Shown here: piece after piece, positions 54,090 to 64,000 of the stretch
Position numbering within the stretch: the first letter of the stretch is position 1
Layout: each line of letters begins with the position of its first letter
Source of the DNA: Erinaceus europaeus
Lineage: Eukaryota > Chordata > Mammalia > Eulipotyphla > Erinaceidae
Direction: 5' to 3'
Length of the DNA: 64,000 nt
NCBI RefSeq assembly: GCF_950295315.1
Contig: NC_080164.1
Location: 58,906,528-58,970,527, forward strand
The notes under the pieces: generated by a model
What the model was told of the DNA's origin: nothing
The model's input: the letters and a program-made list of their open reading frames with translations, nothing else
The model's database searches: none
Made by a program: the position numbers and the translations under genes

Positions 54090-54965
54090 GACAGCAGGAA
54101 CCTCACATTTCCACTATAGAGCCTTTATTTCCCCCAGTCCTGGAACCTTAGGGTGGGGCCCACTTTCCTACATGCTTCTCTTAATTCATACCAAATAATA
54201 TTGCATCTGCCAATCCTAACCTAATCAATGCAATAAGTACCACCTCAGCATGCTTCACTTCAGACTGTGTCCAGAGACTTCAGGTGTGGAATGACAACCC
54301 TTCAGCTTCATTTCTTGGGTGAGACCTTTCCTTTCATAGTATGCTCTAATTCCATTCCAGGCAGTTCACTTCCTAGCAAAGTCCCAAAACCTGGATATAG
54401 ACCGGTCCCATGAGATAGAGCCTATGTTCACACGTATCCATAAACTAGGGCAAAATTTATACCTGAAAGCAGAAGTACACAATAGTCTGCAGTGAGTACC
54501 CCCCAACACTTCATCTGCACTATTCCATTTAGGCCATGATTGTTCAACAGTTTGTTTGGCTTTGTATGTTAACTCTCTTTTCAGCCACTAGGTTCCAGAT
54601 GCCAGCATGATGCTGACCAGACTTCCCCGGACAGACAACCCCACCAATGTGTCCTGGAGCTTCACAACCCCAGAGACCCACCCTACTAGGGAAAGAGAGA
54701 GACAGGCTGGGAGTATGAATCGATCAGTCAACACCCATGTTCAGCGGGGAAGCAATTACAGAAGGCAGACCTTCGACCTTCTGCAACCCACAATGACCCT
54801 GGGTCCATACTCCCAGAGGAATAAAGAATAGGAAAGCTATCAGGGGAGGGGATGGGATACAGAGATCTGGTGGTGGGAATTGTGTGGAGTTGTACCCCTC
54901 TTGTCCTATGGTTTTTTTAATGTCTCCTTTTTTAAATAAATAAATAAATACATAAAACAGAACAA
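54090..54965 (+). mobile_element. 3'-UTR repeat with internal deletion
   Basis: 54,090-54,500 matches the 5' side of the copy at 29,886 ('tcagcttcatttcttgggtgagacctttcc'). It then jumps to 'caacacttcatctgcactattcca' and runs through 'gccactaggttccagatgcc', 'gggaaagagagagacaggctgggagtatg' and 'ggtggtgggaattgtgtggagttg' to an 'aaataaataaataa' tail. The middle ~500 bp of the family is missing. Confidence 0.82.
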
Positions 54966-56930
54966 ATATAAACCACATAAGCACAAATCCACTTTTAACA
55001 TCTGTGATAAAGAAATGAATACAACATGCACTAGAAACTTTAAGCAAACTGTAATATGTAAAAAGTATTTTGTATTTACACATTTGAACATTCTGAAGAA
55101 TTTTAAATAGTTTGAAATTAGACATTCTTTTCCTTGATAGACTTCTTCTGGAATGACTCCATTATTCTTTGAATGAACTAAATCAATAATCCTAAGCAAA
55201 AAGAAAAACAATGCTATGACTCCAGTCTATGACTGAGGGTTAGTGATTACCCGCTAATTGAAGCAAGAAATTCCCAAGAGCAAATATGTGGTTCAGTGTA
55301 AGTAGAAGAGAAAAGTATGGAACCTGTGAAATCAGAGTTAGATCTGAAATGGAACTAGGTGGATTATGTCCTCTGTAGTTTGTTACTGTCATTACTCAAA
55401 AACAGAGTTTACTACAGCCAGAGTCCAAGTGTGTAGACAAAATATAGATGCCATTAATGTAGAAAACAGTCATTTATTTGAAGCCAGAAAAATGATGTTG
55501 GTCATTTAAGAGGCCATCTTAGGATGGGACTTCTGAATACAATCAAAGCAGATGACAATAGCTCCATTTGTAGATGGGAATTTGAGGAAGAATCTCAATA
55601 AATAGTAGCATAGGTACAAAAACCAGTAATACAAAATAAATTTAAAAAAGGACATGGTGCCTATTGTCTGGGGAGAACTACTAGATATGTGTTATTCTTT
55701 ATACTCTTAATCCTATAACTCATAAGTTATGCTGAAAGAGTTCTCTAAAAGCTTCAACTTGAGTAGTTGTTAAGATGTTGTCTTCATATGTTATAAATAG
55801 AAGTTACAATATAAGCATACAGAAGTAGGATCCATAAACTATGTAGCTCATAGTAGGTATCTCCACACACATACTATAGAGTAAATCTGGTAATAATGAG
55901 CAGTGCTAGAGACCTTGTTTCAGTTCTAAGCTTTTGCCAATAATTGCACTGATATAACAAATCCAGCATAAGCCTCAAGTTCTTTATTTATTTTATTTTA
56001 AAATAAAAATCACTTGAGATAATTGCTCAAAAAATGTCATGGCTCACAAATTTCTAGTAGATTTCGTGAGACAGTAGGCATTGTATCTATTTTTTCTTGG
56101 CCCACTTAGCTTCAGTAGTCATGCTACTACCCATTACCATGTAAAAGTTGCTTTTCTTGAATCACTTGTTTTTTTGAAGATTATCAGCTCTTCCGCTATT
56201 TATACAGCAGCCTTAAGGAAACTGATCATATCAAACAGTAATTTTAAAGGAGTAGAAACTAGGCACCCAACAGTGATGTTGGATACACAATAGTCTCTAG
56301 CAGGATAAAAGTAATCCTGACAAAATCTTTGTTTTGTACCTGTCTCCAATACATTTGCGAAGGAGTGTTAATGAAAAATGAGAGTGATGTTCCCATCACA
56401 CATTTTTGGATTACCGTGTAGAAACATCAATTGGAAACCTAATGAAACTGAGACCACCTACAGAGGAGGGATATTGTGTTCCTCTCTCTGCCTGCATCCA
56501 ATTTACCGACTATACGTAACAAGTCTGAGACCCTAATACAGACTGATCGTACATTTAACATTGATAATTGGCATTGTCAATTCGTACCACCTTTCCCTGG
56601 TAGACATTTCTTGTAGCACTTTACAATTTTGTGATGATGGTGACAGGTATATTTCCATTTCCATTCAGAGTAATATCAAAATTCCAACACTAAATCCTAT
56701 CACGGTGGTGGGCTGTTGTAATTAGACATAGCCCCATATAAATTAAGTGGCCATTCCTCTATTTAACTCTTTTCACTGTTTAAGGGAAACTGCTTTGTAT
56801 TTATTAAATAAAACTCTTCCCATACAAGGGAAGAGCAATTAAAAACCTAGTAGTTGTATTCTTACAAAGCATATCAAGGACTACATATAGAAAAAAGCTG
56901 ATGTTCCAGATGGGAAGTATCTTCTACTTC
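54966..56930. other. Long stretch without recognised repeats or genes
   Basis: No gene is supported. 56,330-56,830 is notably free of SINE or L1 text and less AT-biased. Possible MIR remnants near 55,880-55,960 are too weak to call. Confidence 0.4.
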
Positions 56931-56958
56931 TCTCTCTCTCTCTCTCTATCTCTCTCTT
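56931..56958. repeat. (CT)n microsatellite
   Basis: tc/ct run with one 'atct' interruption. Confidence 0.93.
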
Positions 56959-57718
56959 GCACATGTTAAAACTGGCATCTGGTATTAAGAGTGTGACTAG
57001 TCAAACATTCCTACTTTCTGTCAAGCTAGCTGGGAGAGACAAAAGAAAATTCTGTAAAACATTACATCATTCTCGTATATATTTTTTTCAAAATGTAGTT
57101 CCTGTGTTTTCCTTGTCTGACTCCCTACCTATACTATCATAGACTGCGTTTATTCTTTTTTCTTTTTTTATTTGACTTCCAGAAGCCATCTGGCATTCAC
57201 CGTAATTCCTACATTACAGTTCTTCATAAGTCAGTTGTCAGACTGTCAGGTTATAGGATTAAGTTTAAGATTTTCTTAATTCACTGTGAGGTTCTTCATG
57301 GATTTGATCTATTATATCTTCCTGAGCTTGTCCAGTTGTACATTTCTGCATGTGATTTATGTTTAGCAGGTGTTAGTTTGCTAGTGATCTCTAAATATCT
57401 GTTTCACAGTGCAGGGAAAGTTCGGAAGACACTAGGATTTAAAACTATATTGTTCCACAACTGGAGAATGGCATCCCTGCTGTAATTCAATGTTGCTAGG
57501 CTGTTTATTAAGCTAGAAAGATAGATATTTCAATATATGGAAAAGTAAAGAGGCTCAAATTTCATCATAAACTCACCAGTGTGCTGTAGTTCTCAGGATA
57601 TATTACTTAGCAGGTAGGACAACTAAATGAGTTTTGAGCATATAGATTTACCCTTTGTTGTGAATTTACATGAATTTAAGTGTTGTTTTGTAATACTCTA
57701 CTCTTAAGATAAGTTCCT
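56959..57718. other. Single-copy-looking sequence
   Basis: No gene; the 61-aa frame at 56,957 shows no domain. Confidence 0.35.
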
Positions 57719-57872
57719 TTAGAGTCAGTAAAATAGTGTGTTGCTTTGCTATATGCAGGACAAAGGTTCAAGCCAGGCTCCCGTCATATTGAAGGAAACT
57801 TCACTTCTGTCGTCTCTTCTAAATGTCTGTCTCTACTCCTCCAACTCTATCTCTATCTTAAAAAAAGGAAAA
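57718..57872 (+). mobile_element. Diverged SINE
   Basis: 'aaaatagtgtgttgctttgctatatgcaggacaaaggttcaagccaggctcccgtcatattgaaggaaacttcac...tgtctctactcctccaactc'. Second-form-like order, with the head decayed. Confidence 0.6.
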
Positions 57873-58355
57873 AATGAAATCCTTTACATTATTTTTCTGG
57901 TTTGATTTAAGTTCCTAATGGAAATCTAGGCAAAGGTAGACATGGGAGAAGTAAAGACCCTTTAAAGAGTATACCTAGTAAAGCAATTTAAAATTCATTA
58001 TTAAACATTTTTAAAGATTCACATGTCATTCAATAAAACCTAATGAATAAATCTTTCTCATGTTGTAAGCATTTAATAGTTATCATAAAATATCTTCTTA
58101 TGTTCAATTTGTAGGTTGTGATATAGTTATTTCCCTATTTCCTATGAAAATAGACCATTTGTTTTACCTTTGCGTGCATGATACAACACAAGTTATTAAA
58201 CCCATGAAATCTTTACCCTCATGTTGGCTCTTTATATCAGACTACATATGTAACTTCTATATCATATAAAATAACTCTTATTTTAAGTCACTCTTTTATA
58301 GTTATTCTTCACTTCAACGACAGAAAGAAAATTGTTACACACCATATATTATAAA
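57873..58355. other. Unannotated AT-rich sequence
   Basis: No gene or repeat recognised. Confidence 0.3.
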
Positions 58356-58356
58356 T

Positions 58357-58482
58357 GAATAATCCAAGACAGAAGATTAAGGAACTATGCCTGTGGTCAA
58401 ACTGAGAGTTAATGAAAATTAAAATGCACAGCTCCAAGTTCCCAGACCATTGCTTAGCCCCTAGAGCAGTGCCACTTTGCAC
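58357..58482 (-). mobile_element. MIR-like fragment, antisense
   Basis: 'aatccaagacagaagattaaggaactatgcctgtggtcaaactgagagttaatgaaaatt...cacagctccaagttcccagaccattgc' parallels antisense MIR (cagagaggttaagtaacttgcccaaggtcacacagct...). Confidence 0.5.
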
Positions 58483-59812
58483 TGTAAATTGTTCTTATAA
58501 TTTTAAAAATTTATAATGTGCTCATCAATTTGCATATCTGAGTATGAATTACAAACATTAAAATGGGCTACAACTCCTCATCACCCAATTACTAACAAGA
58601 AGCACCTAACAGATCAAAGTCATAAAAGATCAAAGTAAACAGGTATGTGTGTACCTTTTACTAAACACCATGGCTATAGCCTACCATGTTTTCATTATTT
58701 TTTGATACTAAAAAATAGTTCAAACCTTGGCCTAGCCATAGTAATTGACTTTGAATCATTAGAAAAAATGAGGATAGTGTGTCTTAAATTATTTTAGTTT
58801 GATTCAGACTTGACATCATCCTCAGATACCAAGTATTAGACAAAAGTATTTATGTGCATAGCATCAAAATAGGAATATAATTCATCAGTTGAAAATTGAC
58901 AGAATATTTTAAAAGCCAGTAATATATAAAAGATTCGTGTAGGGTTACAACACACATTAAACACTGACTGAAAGCATTCTGTTTTTAGAATTTCTTTTTT
59001 TCTGTAAAGGTTCTCTACAATTTTCTACCTTCAGTTGTTTTTCTCATTCTTTCTCCTATTATGGTTCCATTGTTTGACTTCTCACAGTCAGTCTCAATGG
59101 AGTAATTAACTATGTAGCATTGATAAGAATCCTAACTCAAGGAAATTGTCAAAAGAACATAGAAAAATTCACAATCTTTTTTAAAAGGCTGGCAGTCTTA
59201 CTAAAAACTGTAATTAAAGCATGTGTAATTCTGCTTGTATGTTTGTTACACAATTCTACTGGTCTAGAGTTAAAGAAAACATGGGCTGCGGTGGTAGAGC
59301 GATGGAAAAGCACTTTCATTCTCTAGTCAGAGATTACAAAGCATAACTCCTTAGGGAGGGAGTTCTTTCCCGATAGTATTCATACCATCTTCCATTTAAA
59401 TGCTGCTAAGTGTGAAATTAGTGTTGTCCCTCAAAGTGCATAAGATTAATTGTCAGTAATTGAACACAGTTTGCAGGCTAATTATATAAAAATTGATATT
59501 AAAAGAATACTACTAGATTGATTGGCTTTTACAGTTTGCATTTACTTTTCAAATTACATGAGTTGAAAGGCAGTGGTAAGAAACAATAAAAATCCATTTG
59601 CTGCTAAAGCAAATTAAAGTTTACTAGTCCTTTGAAAGACAAATTAGGCAAATGTTGTAATATAATAAAAGCAGTAGAAATGATTCTGAAAATACATATA
59701 GAATTATAATACCCTATACTATAGATTAACAAAACTATAAACATGCAAAAGACAGAAACTGTGAACACAGATTAGTATTTAGCCTGGCATAATCTTTAAT
59801 TTCACTTTTAAT
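58483..59812. other. Long stretch without recognised repeats or genes
   Basis: AT-rich, homeodomain-site-like TAATTA words around 59,430-59,660. The 68-aa frame at 59,120 has no known domain. Confidence 0.4.
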
Positions 59813-59945
59813 TACTTTTTTAAAGATGTATTTACTTATTGATGAAAGAAAAGAGGAAGAGTGAGATGACCAGAGTATCCCTCTAGCATGTAGCAACGCT
59901 AGGGATTGCATTTGGAGCCTCATCCTTGAGAGTCCAATGCTTTGT
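59813..59945 (-). mobile_element. Diverged SINE, antisense
   Basis: 'ttttttaaagatgtatttacttattgatgaaagaaaagaggaagagtgagatgaccagag...ttggagcctcatccttgagagtccaatgctttgtctgctg', an antisense tRNA-like head with B-box remnant. Confidence 0.55.
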
Positions 59946-60027
59946 CTGCTGAAAACCTTCAATATCTTGATTGATGCAGAAATTTTTAATCAATTAATAC
60001 AATTAGCTGCACAGACACAAATATATT

Positions 60028-60330
60028 TGTGGGGCCAGGAAGTGTCACACCTAATAAAGAACGCAGATTACAATACTCTAGGGCCCCAGTTCAACCCTCC
60101 CCACAACCAGTCCTCTGCTCTGTAGAAGGGGAAACCTTTATGAATGGTGAAACAGTTCTACAGATGTCTCCCTTCTTTCTCCCTTTCATTCATTTTTCTC
60201 CTTCCAGTCTCAATTTCTCTCTGTATATTAAAAAAAAAAGAGGATGGAAGGAAGGAAGGAGAGGGGAGGGGAAAGGGGAGAGAAAGAAGACAGAAAGAAA
60301 GAAAAAAGAAGCAAAATAGAAGAAAATGGA
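60028..60330 (+). mobile_element. Second-form SINE with purine-rich expansion
   Basis: 'gtggggccaggaagtgtcacacctaataaagaacgcagattacaatac', 'gccccagttcaaccctccccacaacc', 'aaacctttatgaatggtgaaacagttctacagatgtctc', CT-rich, 'tctgtatatt', then GGAA/GAAA-rich (60,231-60,310). Frames of 70-96 aa here are the translated repeat. Confidence 0.83.
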
Positions 60331-61195
60331 TGGCCACCCAGAGTTGTAGAGTCATAGTGCAAGGAATAAATCTCATGGCAAATAATAATAGTAATCTTTT
60401 GAAAAAAATATAAAGTTTGATCAATCACCAAAAAAATAAACATCAGATCAGAAAGTTTGGGAAAATTTCTACAGAACTTTGAGGAAAAGCCAATGTTCCA
60501 GTGATTTTATAATACACTAAGTTGCTCAAGTGCAATGGCAAACAGAAGACATTCACTGACACCAAAAACCACAGAAGATATGTCAATCAGTATAATTTTA
60601 CAAGGTTACTAACTAAACTTCAGGAGACAAAGTTCGATTCTAAATCTGGGCTAAGATCTGATGCCAGTTCACCTGAATCATTTCACTTTCTCATTTTTAT
60701 AAATTAAGTTTCCATGTAAGATTTTGCTTAGAGAGTTTTTCAACAACAAAAAAAATCACCACATACCAAACTACGTCACAGACATGAAGTACTGAAAATG
60801 CAAGGAATCACATAATTCACTAGTAGTAAATATCTGAAATAAGATTTAGAAATGCAATAAAATAGAACATAGAAAGACATAGAAAGAGAAATGACAAAAT
60901 AAATTCTTTATCTTTCACTCACTTTATTACAATGTTTAAAAAATGTTTAGATGACAATCTAAAGAACATAAGAAAATTATTGTGTTTCTCTGGTATGTAA
61001 ATATGAAATGTTATTGACAGCATAGAAATTATGTGTTAACCGAACAATCTAATTTAGAAGTTTAGGAACATATTTTTTTAACTGGGTAATCCTTAAAGAT
61101 TACCTGGTTTTAGCCAGGTAATTACCATTAACCAAGTAATCCTTAAAGATTAACATGCAAGATTTCAAATTTCTTTGTTTTTAGATGAGCAGGTT
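60331..61195. other. Unannotated AT-rich sequence with a palindrome cluster
   Basis: No gene. Overlapping inverted repeats at 61,085-61,152 are described under findings. Confidence 0.4.
61085..61152. repeat. Cluster of overlapping palindromes
   Basis: Three inverted repeats overlap: GGTAATC-cttaaa-GATTACC (61,085-61,104), TTACCTGG-ttttag-CCAGGTAA (61,100-61,121) and GGTAATTACC (61,116-61,125). The core 'aatccttaaagatta' recurs at 61,138-61,152. Confidence 0.85.
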
Positions 61196-61197
61196 TT

Positions 61198-61618
61198 TTA
61201 AATTATTGATTTAATTATGATTGGCAAGACCATCATTATTAAGAGGGTTACAATTCCACACAATTCCCCCCACTAGGCTGCCATATCCATTGGAAACTTT
61301 CCTATTCTTATCCCTCTGAGAGTATGGACTCAGGATTATTATGGGATGCAGAAAGTGGAAGGTCTGGTTTCTATAACTGCTTCTCTGCTGGACTTGGGTG
61401 TTGGCAGGTTGATCCATACTCCCAGCCTGTTTCTGTCTTTCCCTAGTGGGGCAGGGCTCTGGAGAGGTGGGGTTGCAAGACACATTGGTGAGCTCGTCTG
61501 CCCAGAGAAGTCAGGTTGGCATCAAGGTAGTACCTGTAACTCGGTGGCTGACAAGCATTAAGATATAGAGCAGAACAAATTGTTTAATAATAAAGAAGCT
61601 AAAGGTTTGAATATAGCA
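61198..61618 (-). mobile_element. 3'-UTR repeat, older subtype
   Basis: Plus strand 'ttaaattattgatttaattatgattggcaagaccatcattattaagagggttacaattccacacaattccccccactag', 'gagagtatggactcaggattattatgggatgcagaaagtggaaggtctgg', 'gtgggctctggagaggtgggg'-like text and 'ctcggtggctgacaagc'. Confidence 0.82.
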
Positions 61619-61624
61619 GATGAG

Positions 61625-61748
61625 ACATTGATTTTTAATAATCTGTATTGAAGTATCATTGCATTATGGCATCATGTAAATTTCAGATGTGCAATGTCTA
61701 CACATACTCCATTGAGATCACCATTAAGATATATAAATAAACCAAAGT
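61625..61748 (-). mobile_element. Ancient L1M fragment, antisense
   Basis: 'gtattgaagtatcattgcattatggcatcatgtaaatttcagatgtgcaatgtctacacatactccattgagatcaccattaag' follows antisense L1M 3' text. Confidence 0.6.
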
Positions 61749-62205
61749 AAAAAAAAAATAAGAAAATCTGTATGAAGTGTAAATTTTAATTAATGTATCT
61801 AATCCTTAATTGTATAACTAAATAATACAAATAATTTAAAAATATGTATTTGTATAAATAAATAATACAAAGATATCAGTTTCAGGAAAAAAGCTAAGTA
61901 TTTGGAAGCATATTCCAAAATGGAAAATTCTTGCATGTAGCAAATAATAGAGACAATGGCTGAGAGATCCCAGCCAACATTTACAAAATAATAGGTGGGC
62001 AGGGGAGGCATTACCGGTGACAGAGTAAAGAGAAGAAGCATCATAGTGAGACATAAGGTCTGAAAGAAAGAAGTTCATAAAAAGGGTATACACTCTGTTT
62101 TCCTCTCTGTGGTGAGGTGGTATCATTCCCTCCTTTATACATGCGCATACAGGTGCAAAGTTATCAGAATTCAACTTATTATCCAAGCTTAAAAATGAAA
62201 ACAAA
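61749..62205. other. Unannotated AT-rich sequence
   Basis: No gene; the 122-aa minus-strand frame at 61,836-62,204 has no recognisable domain. Confidence 0.35.
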
Positions 62206-62206
62206 G

Positions 62207-62425
62207 GGCTGGAGAAATAGCATAATGGTTATGCAAAAGATTTTCATGCCTGAGGTCCTCAGATCTCAGTTTCAATTCCTAGCACCACCATAAGCCAGAG
62301 CTAAGTAGTGCTCAGGTATCTCGCTAAATAAATAAATAATTTAAAAGATTAAATAAGTAAATAAATAAATATATTAATAAATAAAAATATATTGTTAAAA
62401 ATAAATAAAAAATATATCGTTAAAA
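62207..62425 (+). mobile_element. Third-form SINE with AAAT-rich tail
   Basis: 'gggctggagaaatagcataatggttatgcaaaagattttcatgcctgaggtcctcagatctcagtttcaattcctagcaccaccataagccagagc' followed by about 100 bp of aaat/aaata units. Confidence 0.87.
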
Positions 62426-62447
62426 AGAAAAAAAAGAACTGCTTCTC

Positions 62448-62668
62448 TTTTTAAAAAATATATATTATTTTTATTTGACTTATTTGAGTAAAAATCAAGA
62501 GGAGAGTGGGGAGCTAGAGGAGAGAGACAGACACCTGCAACATTGCAACATTGCTTCACCAGTTATAAAGCTTTCCCTCTGTAGGTGGGGGTTGGGGAAT
62601 TGAACCCGGCGTCTTGTGCATTGTAACATGTGTGCTCAACCAGATGTACCACCACCTGGTCCTAAGAC
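62448..62668 (-). mobile_element. Second-form SINE, antisense
   Basis: 'ttaaaaaatatatattatttttatttgacttatttgag', 'gggagctagaggagagagacagacacctgc', 'aaagctttccctctgtaggtgggggttgg', 'catgtgtgctcaaccagatgtaccaccacctggtcc'. 'caacattg' is duplicated near 62,540. Confidence 0.87.
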
Positions 62669-62950
62669 CTACTTCACTGGGAAGAATCTAGGAGTGTCAT
62701 AAGGTTACACTACAGCAAAGCCTCACCTCTTTGTTTAGTCTCCCACCATCATGGCTGACTCCCACCCTACTCATCCTAAGCAAACTGTGCCACTGAATAA
62801 ACTCTGATCATAAATGCAAATCACAGTCATTTGTTTTTATTGTCACATTCTTAAACATACATGGCCATAAAGGGAACACTTGGCATTGCGTGAAACTGGC
62901 AAGAATGATCACAAAGTATGAACATAAGTGAAACATTAAAGAAAAACAGA
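62669..62950. other. Unannotated sequence
   Basis: No gene or repeat recognised. Confidence 0.3.
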
Positions 62951-62951
62951 A

Positions 62952-63172
62952 TCGGAGCCAGGTACGGGTACACCAGGTTAAGCACTCATATTTCAGTGCT
63001 CAAGAACCAGAGTTCAAGCTCCTGCAGGGGGAAATCTTCATGAGTAGTGAAGCAGGTCTGCAGGTGTCTCTCTTTCTCTCTACCTCTCTATCTCCTCCTC
63101 CCCTCTCAATTTCTCTCTGTCTCTATTCAATAATAAATTAATTAAAAGGTTTGAAAAAGAAAAGAAAAACAA
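62952..63172 (+). mobile_element. Second-form SINE
   Basis: 'cggagccaggtacgggtacaccaggttaagcactcatatttcag', 'cagagttcaagctcctgcagggggaaatcttcatgag', 'gtgaagcaggtctgcaggtgtctctc', CT-rich, 'tctctattcaataataaatt'. Confidence 0.87.
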
Positions 63173-63490
63173 TTCAAACAGAAAATAAGTTAAGAAGAAA
63201 CTCTACCTCACTAATATGATAGACATAAAGTCTGAGTTGAATGACATTAGAAAAGGGGAACCAATCCAAGAAGAAGAAAAACTCTTAGAAATAAAAAATG
63301 GATAGCAAAACAAAAAGCTATAACTAGTAAGCAAATTCATGATAAAATGGACAGTATCAAAAGTATGCAAAATAACAAATACATGTCCTGATTTGCTTTA
63401 CAGCAAGAGAAGCTCTAATTCCATGTTTGTTTTTTTTTTCCTAAGTTATGTTCGGATCCAAGGATTAGATTTGGATGAGCTTGTCTTTCT
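63173..63490. other. Unannotated AT-rich sequence
   Basis: No gene or repeat recognised. Confidence 0.3.
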
Positions 63491-63491
63491 C

Positions 63492-63620
63492 TTGCATATA
63501 TTTTTATTTCATTTTATTGAGAGAGAGAGATACAGAAAGACAAAGCAAAACACCAGAACACTGCTGAGCTGGGGCATCGAAGTCTTATGCAAAACCATTA
63601 TGCTGTCTCCCCAGCCAATG
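63492..63620 (-). mobile_element. Third-form-like SINE, antisense
   Basis: 'ttttatttcattttattgagagagagagatacagaaagac...accagaacactgctgagctggggcatcgaagtcttatgcaaaaccattatgctgtctccccagcc'. Confidence 0.75.
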
Positions 63621-63823
63621 TGCATCTCACATATGGACAAAATCATTTAGTAATTGTCATTCGCTTTCTGATTTCCTCTAGGATTATATCCTCCAACATA
63701 TCCACGTTATCACAAATCACAAGATCTCACCTTTTCCCATAACTGAGGTATATTGCATTAGCAAAACAAAGTTTCAGTAAAAATACGCAATACTGAGGAG
63801 AAGACATCAAGACTTTGCTTGTG

Positions 63824-64000
63824 AGAGTCGGGCTGTAGCACAGCGGGTTAAGCTCACGTGGCACAAAACATAAGGACAGGTAAGGATCCCGGTTCAAGCC
63901 CCCGGCTCCCCACCTGCAGGGGCGTCACTTCACAGGCCGTGAAGCAGGTCTGCAGGTGTCTATCTTTCTCTCCCCTTCTCTGTCTTCCCTTACTCTCTCC
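63824..64000 (+). mobile_element. Hedgehog-type SINE, cut by the window end
   Basis: 'gagagtcgggctgtagcacagcgggttaagctcacgtggcacaaaac', 'cccggttcaagcccccggctccccacctgcaggggcgtcacttcacaggccgtgaagcaggtctgcaggtgtctatc'. The CT-rich part begins and the sequence stops. Confidence 0.93.

Noticed and set aside
59281..59345. tRNA-like 'ctgcggtggtagagcgatgg' as a SINE head or tRNA
   Set aside because: No B box and no SINE body follow, so the resemblance is too short.

Overview
The window looks like mammalian non-coding DNA: AT-rich, gene-poor and packed with interspersed repeats. The lineage is most likely a hedgehog-type insectivore (Eulipotyphla, Erinaceidae). I base this on remembered repeat families, not on a search. 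The tRNA-derived SINE whose head reads gtagcgcagcgggttaagc and whose tail reads caacaagggcaacaaaaggg is one I associate with Erinaceus. No host exon, RNA gene, CRISPR array or bacterial feature is supported. Most open reading frames here are shadows of SINE pyrimidine tracts, microsatellites or L1 antisense strands.

Layout. 1-15.5 kb: lineage SINEs, copies of a LINE-like '3'-UTR repeat', and old L1M, L2, MIR and MER5A fossils. 15.6-20.2 kb: a nearly end-to-end L1 with an intact ORF1 (324 aa) and a broken ORF2. A 435-bp solo LTR is nested in ORF2 with a perfect 6-bp target duplication, and ORF2 also has a large internal deletion. 20.3-28.8 kb: SINEs, a long GAA/GGA purine tract, an old antisense L1M, a second solo-LTR-like element (25,666-26,393), and a composite retroposon (27,202-28,417) with a perfect 18-bp duplication. 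28.9-33 kb: an old L1 that appears 5'-inverted and was later invaded by a 1.7-kb repeat and a SINE. 33.3-39 kb: a SINE cluster. 40,282-41,040: a GC-rich reverse-transcriptase 3' fragment unlike the other LINEs here, flanked by an exact 11-bp repeat. 41-64 kb: microsatellites, more SINEs and 3'-UTR repeats, and long single-copy-looking AT-rich stretches (roughly 47.4-48.8, 49.8-52.8, 55-57.7 and 58.5-59.8 kb).

How the parts relate. The only coding capacity is retrotransposon-derived. L1-type target-primed reverse transcription explains most of the structure: 9-18-bp target duplications, A-rich 3' ends, 5' truncations and inversions. The SINEs and the 3'-UTR repeats carry the same hallmarks. 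The item most deserving follow-up is the 759-bp insertion at 40.3-41.0 kb. Its encoded C-terminus resembles invertebrate Jockey-like non-LTR retrotransposons rather than L1, L2 or BovB, so horizontal transfer or a poorly described mammalian LINE family is possible.
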